64,000 bases of DNA from Tyto alba (Eukaryota > Chordata > Aves > Strigiformes > Tytonidae): contig NW_024881329.1 of assembly GCF_018691265.1 (NCBI RefSeq), positions 4,030,001-4,094,000 of the forward strand, in the 5' to 3' direction. A model generated the notes under the pieces. It saw nothing but the letters and a program-made list of their open reading frames with translations, made no database searches and had not been told where the DNA came from. A program made the position numbers and the translations under genes. Positions 47,583-59,503 of this stretch are shown piece by piece (position 1 is the first letter of the stretch; every line of letters starts with the position of its first letter).

Positions 47583-50500
47583 CACATTCAAAAACACTCA
47601 TAATTTGTTGCTATTAAGAGAATTTAATTTTTTTCTCCCAGAAATTGTCATTCCAGTAGCTGGAAGTGATGTTTCTTAGATATCTGTCTATCCATTGTGT
47701 GACTGTATTCCTGGTGTAGTGTTTCTGACCAAAATGGTTTGCTGTGAAATTGTTTTGACCCAAAAATAACTGTAGGTGTAAAGTTGGTGGAATTGTTTAT
47801 GTCTTCAAAACAGTGCTCACAGAACAAGGGCAAAACTAACTTGAGTAAAAAAAAAAAAATCCGTGACCAGAGAGTAGCAGAACGTTTAGGTAAGACTGAC
47901 AAATGGTGTTTTGACAGGCTCATACAATCATTTGAATGTGGTTTAAAGTTGTAGGAGCCTGCAGCAAGCCTGCAAGCTGACACAGCCTCTTACCTTCACG
48001 GTTCTAAATGCAAACCTTCTTTTCTGATCAGAGATCTTGGATAGTCTAGTCATACCTCAACAAAGCCCCTGGAACAGAGGGGAATTTATATATGCTACGT
48101 GAAAGAAACCATCATGCCGAAGAGTTACAGAGCACCTTCAGAAAATCTGCTGGGTTTCTTAACTAGACAAAAGGGAGGGCAGTGCACAAGTGGGAAGCAA
48201 GGGCACCTCGAGCAAACCTCGGCTAGGACTTTGCAAGATGAAAGGAAAGCAGATACCCTGCCAATAGCTTGTGTAAGAAAAGGGCAGGCCTAAATACAAC
48301 ACATGCTGTCAGCAGGCTCCCTTTGTATTTTTCAGTGCTGCTACACCCTTTCACTTAAGCCTCCCTACTTTCCCTCAGGATAGCTGCTGCCACCCTCTGC
48401 TGCAGTCATTCCTTACGGGGTGTCCTTTTGCCCACTGTTTCAAGAGATCCCCCTTTCTTCGCAGCCAGCATCCTGTAATCATTTCTCAAAGAGGAGAAAC
48501 TGAGAAGCGTTTGGTCACACTAAAATGCGTGGGCTTTGACCCTTTCATGTGATTATACGGGTGCTAGTGAATGACTTGGCATCGTGCATACAGCACGTAT
48601 GCTTTGTGGATAAAGCATGTGTGCTGTTTTCCCTTAAGAGTAAACTTTGTTCCATATTTTTCATACACTGCTACTTTAATTCATTCAGAAGGAAGGGAAG
48701 CCACCTTACTCCTACTGCTGCCAGCATCTTTCAGCTTCCCTCTGGGGTCAGGCTCATTTCACTGCATTCAGCTTCATCCCCTGTCCCCCTTTTCCCCCCA
48801 CTGCTCTGTATGGAGAGGCCCATATTCCAGTCCATTTACTCACAACACTGCCTGCCAATTTAAGCAAGTGGCAAGCCCATCTACTTCTATAAACTCAAGA
48901 TTCTACTTTAAGAAGAACTGTAGTTAACAGTGTCCCTGCAGAAAATAGCAAGAAGGATTGAGTTATAGCAAGTTGTCCTTCATATGCAGGGATTACCCCT
49001 TCAGACACTGGAAAAATACTTTCAAAATGGTTATCTCACTTTAACGAACAAATCTCTTTCTATAGGCAGCAGAAGATCATCCTCATGGAAATCTCTTCTG
49101 ATTTTAAAAGCCAAACTCCAATCAGGATTTACACTTTAGAGAATTTAACAGCAGTCTTGCTGGCTTTGTAGAAGGTGACGCTACTGGGAGAGATTCAAGT
49201 GTCAACACTTGTGCCGTTTTAGTTGACCTAACATCTTGCCTGATCTACACCTCTCCAGAAGGGCACGGATCTGGTGTCATATCTGCCAACCCCATGCAGG
49301 TGTCTCGGATACTATAGAAGTGCCTAAAATAGTGCTACATGCCTCTGTGCTTGCATCTAAATCCCATGCTGCTTACGCTCCTGCTCTGACGTGGAGGAAA
49401 AGGCACTATACTACTTCATGTCTCATTATTGGGTGAAGCATTAGGTGAAATTTTGACAGCTTACAAGCTTTATAAATGTCAGAGGTGGTTTTCAACAGAG
49501 GCAGAGCTAAATGCTACGTCCTGTATTTCAACTTAAAAGCATCACCTTAAATCACTCCTTTGGTCATCGTATTCCTTCTGTAAGGTTTTAATCCTGTTAG
49601 CCTTCCTTGCTTCAGCAGCAGGTACTGTGTGAATCAGCAAGTGTTCTCAAATGTTCGGAATAGCTTCATGTGCATGTATAAATGCAGTTAGGGTTTATCA
49701 AATACTTTTTGGTGGTGATTTGGTAGTAACAAAAATGGTCCTTGTTGTGAGAGGCTGCAACTGCTTGATGCATCACCCCAGCCATGGGCCGCCTTGGGCG
49801 TCCGGCGCGTAGCTGGATCTCAGAAACCGCCGCCTGCTGTGAGTTCAGACAATGAGGCAACAACTAAATAGTCACTGCTTTACCTGGCTGTGGCCAACTT
49901 GATCTGAACTGATCCCAGAACTACTGGCATTGTTTCTTCTATCTTTCTTCTGAGATAAGTCAGCTCAATTGGCAGTTCCAAAAATAACAACTCACTCAGT
50001 GATCTAGAGACATGTGTCTCTAATAGCTCGTTTCTCACAGTTCAGAGCAGCCTGATGATGAGAATGGGAGAAGAGTAGCTGATTGCCTCAAATTGTGTTT
50101 GCTCACGGCACAAAGTGTCAAGCATATTTGCATGCAAGGTGCACCTTGATGGATTCACTGTCACGCAGTTTTGAACTTCTCTAGCAGCAACGTATATTAG
50201 TTTCCATGAACTTCCAGAGCAAAAGACTTCTTCTCAGTTGTTGGGGAGGAATGCAAACAAACATAAAGACCTTATTGCCATCATGGGAGCCGGATGATAC
50301 AATGTCTTTTGAACGGGGTTCTTTACTTAAAATCTTGCCAGATTTAGTGCCTGGCTGAGGCAAACATTTCCATAGAAAGACAGTGGTAAAAAAAACCAAG
50401 GATCCTCAGTTCAGACTCAGAGGGAGCAGGACTGTTAATTTTTTTATGCTCAGTTTTATGTGGATGACAGGTAGTAGAAAAAAAGATTCTAAGATTGGAG

Positions 50501-53500
50501 AATGAGGGCTCAAAAAAGAAAAACAGTGTACAAAGTCCTTGGCAGGACAGTGTAGTGTATGGGTAAGGATATGAAGAAGCCAGTGAGAAAGCATCAGAAC
50601 TCCAAGTGCCCTTATTCACTGTCCCAACTAGACGAGGTGCATGGTGGTTTGGCTTTGTTATAAACATTGCTTTGGGTTAGCTGCAGGAGGCAACTGATAC
50701 TTCTTCTTGAAGACTGGATTAATTTTCAGTGTTGACACATTTGGATGATTCAACCCAAATGACATCATGGACATCGAATTGTGTTGGCATACATCCTACA
50801 AATGATCTTGTTGGAAACTTCCAGCTAAATTTCCACCAGTGGAAAATGCACTCTCAGCTAAAGCAAAACTCTATGTGAGATTATGATAAGGGTAAGGGGT
50901 TTTCTGTCAGAAAACTTAAAATATTTTATATGGGATGGGTCTCCCATCCTACCTGAGAGCCTTTTAGATTGGATAGTTTGTTACTTATTTTGTACAGTGT
51001 TTTGTTGACCCACAGCACTCATTTCCCTCCTCATCCTTCAGAAGGAGGAGAAAACCAAGACTTATTTCATCATAGGAGACTAGTGGATTTTCATGTCAGT
51101 ATTACAGTCCTTCCCATGAAGGAGGGAGTTTGCCATGTCTCATTTGGTGGATTCTTGAAAGAATTCTGGCCAACTTTGAGCTGGAAGGCTACTGTCACCT
51201 CACCCAGTGTTGTAAGGCACAAAAGCAAGATTAGCAAGAAACTGATGGAATTGGGGCTGGAGTCTCTCTTGTGAACTGCAAATGTGGGAAGGAGTGGACC
51301 TTTGTGTTGTTTTGTTTTGTTCTCTTTTTGAAATTTAGAGAGCTTTAGAAGTTTAAAGCAACTGCTAGAGAAATAATTGTGTCCTTTTGATCTGTTCCTT
51401 CTATTGGCCAAAATCAAATGCAGAAACTGCCAAAACCAAAAGTGTGATGGGGTGTTCTTAACAGGTCCCTCTTTTTTACAGAATATGTCGTTGCACCTTA
51501 TTTTTCCTTGCCACAGCACCAACTTGTCTTCAAGATTTATCTAACAGAACTTACCTCCCGATGGTTACAGGCCATAGCTTTATATTGTTTTCATCAATGA
51601 AAACCACTGTCAACAAAACAGAATTTTTGTTGGTCGCTATCAGCTTTGTGTCTTTTGTTGTTTGTTACACTTTGTTTGTGATGTCATTTTTTTCCTAAGC
51701 ATTTTCACTTTGCAACTTGCCCTCTTCTTTTTCTTCACGCTATGATCAGTATACTATGTATAGCAGATCCAAAAATGCTGCTTAATTTTCATGCCCACAG
51801 TATATGTAATCAGGTTGATAAACTGAAAAAAGCTGAATCCCAAAACCACCCTTTGGAAAGAAAACTAACTGGGAGGAATACAGTGCTCGTCAGCCCACTC
51901 CTCTGAGGAGTGTGCTGAGCCACTGCAAGATAAGGATTTGGTTGCTAATTTGAGTATAAAACCATTTAATAAGCTTGTCTTTCAGTTACATAAAAATGTT
52001 AATTCCTAAGCGTACAGGACATATGGCAGAAATTGGGTACTATATGAACTGTGTTCTAATAGAAAGTCTGTTCTTCCCTGGCTTAAACCTCAGTATAACT
52101 GTTGTCTTCAAGAATTTCTCAAATTATTTTATTTCTGTGGCAAAGTATGGGGAACTATAAACAATTTTACATTCTATTGCTACAGGTGGATGGATTAAAT
52201 ATTTATTGAAGCGATTTTGCTACTGCTATCTTAGGAAAAGATATTTCTGAGAGAAGGCTAAGTAATTTTTCGTGCAGCTGGCCTTCAGGTACCCTTGGGC
52301 ACAAAAAAATAACATGAAATTGTGGGGGACTGTTACCTGAGGGTTACTGATGTAGAGAAACTTTTCAAGAAGAAAACTCAGTGAAATGAAGACATCTGGA
52401 TTTTATGAGAAGAAAATGGAACTTGCTACTATCTTCATTGTCTTGCATCAGTTTGAAGTATGTCCTTGGAGTGATGCTGGGGAATAATGAATTACATTCT
52501 CCCCTTTTCATGCAAGATTGGATTGCTGAAGCATGCACTCTTTGACTCTAGCAGAAGTTGGCTTGAGAGGAGGAAGCTGTGCTGGTGCTGTTTGAGGGTT
52601 AGCCCCCAGCTTACGCTCGGGAGCCGGGCAGGGCTGGTCGAAGGCAGCTTTTGTGCCCTGTCCTGCTGTGACCACCTCCTTCAAAGCGCGCTGATGACCA
52701 GCCAGGGCAGCTGGTGTCTTTTATACGAGGTGAGGTGCTTTTAGTGCCGTGGGGGGCAGAGCTGGGCTGCTCGCTAATACGTGTCAGCTGCCCGTAGCCT
52801 CGAGGACAGTACTGAAGCCAGCATTAATGGCAAATATCCATTCACCTGCTGGAAAACACATCATTTTGTCTGGTTGAGATGAATAAAAGCAACAGGGAGA
52901 TTGGACTAGTTTGGGAGTAGGTATTCTACCTCTGCAAACTGATGCAACCCTTACTAATGCAAAGTTATTCTTTCCCACTAATTTCATATTGCACTGAGTA
53001 TTAAAAAAGCTCCTCGATGCAGAATAAAGAAAAGACAGAGAAACAAAATTATTGCTTAGAAAAATAAGTCTTTGGAAGTACTTGGCATTGACCTTCATGT
53101 GATCCCATTCAGGTCTACAGAAAAAAATGCAGATGGAAGCAGTATTACACCAATGTTCCCTTTAAGGGAAAAATCAAAGTGCAACAACATTTGCAACATA
53201 AGTAAGAAAAATTAAGTAGAGAATTTTGAGTAGTGGTTACAGAAACTGTAAATTGCATGCAGTGTGCTTGAACTATTATCCAATTTTGCACTGTGTAGAA
53301 GAGATTGGTTTGCACTTTTAGAAGAATAGGCGAATGTAGCATGAGAGGAATATTGAGCTGAATTGGAAATGTGTATCAATATAAAGGACTTGGAATTACA
53401 GAATCAATATTTTTAAAAATCCCAGGAGTATAAACACTCATGCTTTAAGGGATACCAATTTGCAGACAACTGCTGAGCCTTGGAGTACACTTGCTCTTGG

Positions 53501-56500
53501 GGAAATGCTTTGTCAAAACTGCCCGGAAATTGGATTTCTTTCTTTGAAGCATCTGGCCCTGGCTTCCCTGCAGACTAGTTTAATCCAGAATCCCACTCCT
53601 CTTTCTAAAAGTAAAAGTCTGTTCGTTACTAACAACAAGAGAAGATGAAAACATATTTACAAATGTAGTGAAATTAAATAACTTGGTATATTGATAAAAT
53701 AATATTGTTGGCTGCTGATGCTGTTATCAGAGAAATTCTAAAAATCTTGCTTTATAGAAGTGGGATTATGGTTACATATACCAGACGTTAAGAGCAGAAC
53801 CAAAGATACTTTGGCTAACTTTTGGCTGCTGGAATTTTTTTTTTTTTTTCCACATTTACTTACAATCTGCCTAAACCTTTTTCAAATAGCTTTATGTACC
53901 ATTTAATGACTAAAATAAGATTCTTTGAATAAGCCTATAGTTGCCGATATTTAAATCTAATCTGTTATTACACTGAAACTTTTCTGAAGTCAAAGTTTGA
54001 ACTCTCAAGAAGTGTTTGTTTGATCAGGGAGAAGATATCCCAGTGATTAATGTTAACGATAAGGTGTTGATTGGTGCTTGGGAGAACCTATTCATGGAAA
54101 CAATAGACTATTATACTCTACTTTAACTACCATATAACAATATTTAAGCTTTACTCTGTAGAAACAATAGTCTTATTTATACATCCCACTCTGCCTCTAA
54201 ACCAGCATTACAGTTTCTGGCTTCCTATTAGGTTTGAAAGTGCCCATTAACATTTTCAGCGCTTGAAGAGTTCAGTTCTATACCAAGGTGCAGAAAAAAA
54301 GCAAGTGGAATTTTTCAGCCTGTCATCTGAAGCTTACAGTAAAAAAAAGTGGAGCACTGGAACTGCTGCTAGCTGTATTTCGCAATTCATCTGAGAGGTG
54401 TACTAAGATTTGAGACATCACAGGCTAAACCCTCCTTCTTTCTGAGCCGGGCTGCACAAGCCCTCTCTGTGTTTCACACTGGTGCCAAGGGTAAGAGCAC
54501 CGGGTGCACCAGGTTTCTTACCAATACCAAAGTCATCCAAGGAGATGAGTTTTACTAGACCTCAAAATAACTAGAACATCTGCTTGTCTCAAAGGTGAAT
54601 ATTTGGTCCTGCAAGCCTAACAGTCAGAAGTTCTGTCTAGTAACTTTATATTATTGTTATTACGCTCTTGGGCGTTGTTGAAGTTGAGCCGAAGAGCTTG
54701 CCGGTTATGGGAGTGCTCGGGCACTGAATGGATGAACTATGCAGAGCATAGGTTTATCTTATTGTCTTCATGCTTCTTCGATTTAAGAATAAAAAAGCAA
54801 GCCTGAAACCCTTCCTTCCCCAGCTAGCATGTCAATGGTTATAATTCAGCAAAACTGATTTTCAAGAAGTGGAAGTGTAATCTAGCTGTAGAGTTGGGGA
54901 GAAAGATTAAATTACTGCAAGGGGGATGCAGAACCTACACCTGAAACTAACTCTTGGCATTTAGTTCTGGAAATAGGTATCTTTTCTACTTGAACTAAAG
55001 TGATGCTTATTTGCTTATAACTTACTAATACTAGTTTTAAGTCAAATCCAGAACTACTACATTTTCCTTTGTTAACACACTAATGGAAGCTGATATACAA
55101 ACAAAAAAAATATTATTGATGAGACTGTCATTTCATTAGTAATGAATTTTTGCACACGCAGATCACCTGGCATTATATTAAAATTAGATGTGAGTACACA
55201 ATTATGCCTTTAAATAACCCGTGCACTTAGTCCTGTGTTGATCTTGCCTTTGCACAGGGGTAACACCTTTGGAGAGCAGATGATTCTTTCTGCCGTGTAA
55301 AAAATACACAAAAACTAAATAGTGTGAATGATTTAGACTAGAATAATAATATGCATTATTGTAACCTCAGTGTTTTTCATCTGATGCCAGTCACTTTAAA
55401 ATGACAATAATATGGTGCAGCAACTGCAATAGTTTTCTTTTTCCTTACATACGGCACACATACCGAGCTCCAGAGGGTTCGTTGGGGACCACTTTCTGTA
55501 CTGTGGAGGTTGAGCTACATCCAGCTCATTTTTAAAGTAAACCTTGGTTCTAAATAGCCTTTCTTTGTTTATTAGTACAGGTCATCTTTTAAAACAGTCT
55601 CTACAGAGAGAAGGAAGGAAATGATTCTTATGGACTGCAAGAAGCCTTTAGTTTGGAGGAGGTGCATGCGAGATTGTGGTAGCTATGAAAACCTCTGCTT
55701 TTGATTGCTGCCAAGGCTTGTGAAAGACACCGAGCTCACAGAATGTGAAAATTAGCGTCTAGCATAAATCCTAACCTGTTTGAAGGATGCGGGGAGGCTT
55801 TCAGTGTAGCATGAAAGACTGAAACTCAGACCTAGGATCAGCATGACAGGCTGTAGCAAACTGCAGGCGCTGTGGAAGTAGAGAAGGACCATATAACCAG
55901 AGACCTAGCAAAGGTGGATGAGGAAACAAGGGATAAGAATTTTTATGACAATGCAAAGGGAAAGCTGCAAATTCGGGCAAACTGCATGGATTTTCTTCTT
56001 TGAAGCAATTGATTGGGTGTTTGAGGGAAAAAACATAGTATGAATAGAGGCAATAGTGTAAATAACAAAGACAACAGGCTTGTGTTTGCTCAAGTGTAGA
56101 CTGTTTTTTGAGCAGCTTTGTATCATGATTTGTGGGTGTAGGGTGAGAGGGAGGATTACCAAGAAAGGGCATTGTTACAGTGGAATCTAACTCGAAAGAA
56201 GAGGATTGTTTTCTATATGCCAAAAAATGGCAGCTGGACAAGAAAGAAAAGAAAATGTAAATAAGGGTGGAACTTTATGTATGTATATATTTGAATTTAT
56301 TAGCTGCCAACATTGTCAAACAGAGATGGAATTTGATACTTTATATTCCTAGTTATATGTATTTCACTCCTACTGGAATTCATCTGAAAGATGGTTTGTT
56401 TGAATGTTGGTCTGGTTTGATGTTTGTTTTCAGAAAGCAGAGCATAGAGTAAAAGAAGACAAGATAATTCTTCTAGCAGGGAGAGCAAGCATCCTAACAG

Positions 56501-59424
56501 TATCACTAACCAGTGTTACACTGGTGACTGCTAGAGCCTCACGGAGACCAGTCTGTCAGTACCTATACAAACTGTCACATTATTTAAAAGTACATTTTTG
56601 GAAATAACATAGATTTTTACATTTAGGAAGAAGATAATAATCCTCTTCTACTATCACAACTTCACAGAAAGCAGTAATTGATGATGTTTCTTTCCGTGTG
56701 CAGCTGGATCACCTTGGATCTGTTTAATAAGAGCTCTGTTAAATCCAGACCTCTGAAGTCTCAGTCAGGCTTTATAAAGTCATAATACAAAGGCTGCTCT
56801 TCATGGCTTTGCTTGGTGCATCTTCTTCCTTCCGCCGTGAAACTCGACCTTTGGAGTTGAAGAGATTAGGATGCCCTTCTTGCAGGTCCCAATTCCTGCA
56901 AAGCCCTGTCATACTGGCCCTCATACAGAGGAGCTTTCACAAACGGGAAGGCACCATGGAACATATTTAAAATCATATTGAGTTCCACCTAACGCCACCT
57001 TAAATATCTTCTGAGTCATTTTATGCGTTCTTCATCCAGGAGTGCATTTTATTGTATCCTTACCCCTTCCACTTCTTTCTTGCTTTCCTGTATTTTAAAA
57101 AATTATTAATTGGTGGATGGTTTCAGATGCAGTCATTCTGCATTAGAAGATTCTCTTCTCAAAGATTTTTTTGACCAGAGAACTGCACTGCAGTCAAACT
57201 GATTCTTTGCACATTTCAGTGTAATAAAACAACATGGAACTGTCTCCTTAAATCCACACAGGTGTACTACATTCAGGTTTTGCTGAACTCAAGTTGTTCC
57301 TTGCATATCTGATCTATCATTACATGGGTACCTGTAAGAGAGATTGCATTCACTGCCCCATTTTATTTTACTTCATTTTAGGTTGTGTGCTTGTATTAGA
57401 ATGGATAGATGAGATACTTACGGCCCTTGTGTGTTGGCTTTTGGGGGGGTGGGGTATGCAAATCTTTTTTTGACTTTTAACACATGCTTCCTGTTGGTCA
57501 TTTTTGCTGTGTGTGATCCATCAACGTCTTTTTCTTAGAACATATTTCAAAGGTGTTGGAGTGATGTGCTCATTTCCCGTCTTTTTAAGTTCAGGCACAT
57601 TCTATTTTATCTTGGGAACTTCATTTAGTAACCCAGGGTCTCTTAAGATCAGACAATGAAAGGCTCCACCACATTTTCTTGCTAAAGAGGTGGTGTGAGG
57701 ATGACATCATTCATCTGTGCTAGACACTGACTCACAGGCATTTGACCCGAGGGTGGAACCCAGTAACAGAGGTTAACATGAAGTCATCTGCGGTTGCACA
57801 ATGCATTTCACAGTTGTTCTCCCTCTCCTTTTTTAAGCCATCTAAATAATTGCAGAGTGCACAACGTAACGAAGTACAGCAATAAGAGCAAACATTGCTT
57901 TTGGGGCTCTTCCAGGGCGCTTTGTAGACCACAACAGAAAAGAGTAGGAAAAAATTTGTGATAGAGTATTGGGTTTTACATTTGGATGTAATGAAATAGC
58001 TTTGTCCAGTAGCCAGAAAACAGTAAACAAATTTGTCTTAAAACTGTATAGCATACAGCCTGTTGCATTATTTTTCACTGTGAAATACCAGACCTGTTTT
58101 TAGATTTGTAGGGCGGTGTCATGTTTTTGATATGATACCTCTGAGACATTGTTGACTTACTAGTATCTAAGACATGTTTTGATTTGTTCTTTGTTTTTTC
58201 CCCGACATATTTTGGCTATGTTTACAGCTTGTCCACAATTGCTTTTTTAGAATTCTTTGCTTCATGTTCTGGCACAGAGTCTGGTCTCATTCTTCTGAAA
58301 TACAGCCTGAGCATGCACTTAGGGATGAAAGTCACTGGTGATGTAACTTGAAAGAGTATCTGTAATATCAAGAGCTTTAGAAAGAGAATTACCTGTTGGG
58401 CTCTCCAGATTGCTACACTCTTTGAAACCTGACAGAAAACATCATGCAATAATATTTCGGGACATTAGAAAATCTAAGGCTTTCCCTTGTTAAATCAATG
58501 GACCAGCGATTACTTTCTGCTTTTTTTTGTTAACACTGAGTGGGAGCATGACCATTTCTCTTTGTGGACTATAGGAAAACACACCCTTTCTGTCCATCAG
58601 ACATTCGGACTGGTTCACTGGAGTAACTGGGGCGTGTGGCTGCTCCTTCCCCACCTGGGGGTCCCGCAGGGAGCCCGGCTGGCCTGCCCGGGGGTAATAC
58701 CAGCAAGAGGGTGATTGCTCAGGACTGACTGTTTCCAGAATCTCCCTCCTAGTTAGCTAGAACTGGCTTGATACAGGCTCTTTGTATCCTCTTATAGCAT
58801 GAGAAACATTTTTGTCCACTGGTGAGTGCTGTGTAAGTATAATCAAAAGAGAAACAGTTGAAACAAAACAGTAACTTCCAGCGTTAGACTCTGGAAATCT
58901 TCTGAGTCTTGTAAGCAACTGTACATTCGAGCATAATATGGTTTAATATAACACTTTAAATACTTTTCTAGATGGTATATGATTATTTACCTAGCACTTT
59001 CCGTTTCACATCTCTCAAATTTAGTGTATAAATAGGCAAGACAAGTGGGATTTTGTGTTTGGAAGTTTGAAGATACTATTACGGAATATTTTGTAAGAAT
59101 GAACAAATTATTAAAATTAGAATCGCTACTGAGGAAGAGTGGTAACGTATGTCAAATTTTAAAAAATACTCTTTTTCTGAACATCATCTAATGCTTTACA
59201 AATGACAAAGTTAAACTGTCCCCCCCGCATTCCCTCCCAAATTTTAAGAGACTTGTAGATCATAGCTGTCCCCTATTTATAATTAGAAAGTATGTTAAGT
59301 ATTTCACTTCATACCTCATATGGGTAGACATATTTTAGCAAACTTCTGGAGAAAATGAACAATGTGGGGCTTGCTTTTAAGAAAGTTCTCCCTGTGTAAA
59401 TGCAGTGTAGCCTGCTTCACTCAG
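47583..59424. other. Unassigned non-coding DNA
   Basis: Nearly 12 kb contain no exon, RNA gene or repeat that I can identify. Minus-strand open frames at 51091-51522 (143 codons) and 55801-56241 (146 codons) are the longest but show no domain, signal peptide or splice support. GC-rich patches occur at about 52540-52800 and 58600-58710. There are poly-A or poly-T runs at 47849-47861 and 53835-53849. Confidence 0.45.
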
Positions 59425-59503
59425 CTGATTCAGCGAAGGTTTAAGCATGCGCTTGCTTTTGTATACACAGTTGGACTTTAAGAGGTTTCTTAATTGAGGG
59501 CCT
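59425..59503. mobile_element. Degenerate palindromic MITE-like relic, copy 3
   Basis: The left arm reads CTGATTCAGCGAAGGTTTAA then GCATGCGCTTG; the right arm reads TTTAAGAGGTTTCTTAATTG then AGGGCC. These correspond to the two ends of the palindromic family also seen near 6841 and 18376 (GATTCAGCAAAGCACTTAAG and its inverse ending in GGGCC). The centre is largely deleted, leaving a compact 79-bp copy. The GGGCC end supports an element boundary at about 59503. Its superfamily is unknown. Confidence 0.42.

Noticed and set aside
51091..51522. 143-codon minus-strand open frame, overlapped by a plus-strand frame
   Set aside because: Both strands are open over the same bases and neither product resembles a known family; treated as chance.
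55801..56241. 146-codon minus-strand open frame
   Set aside because: No domain, signal peptide, transmembrane pattern or splice context; cysteine-, serine- and leucine-rich composition of random AT/GC sequence. Length is within chance for a 64-kb window.
58656..58700. GVPQG peptide in a GC-rich patch, as in the CR1 motif B
   Set aside because: Flanking residues do not follow the CR1 order on either side; coincidence.
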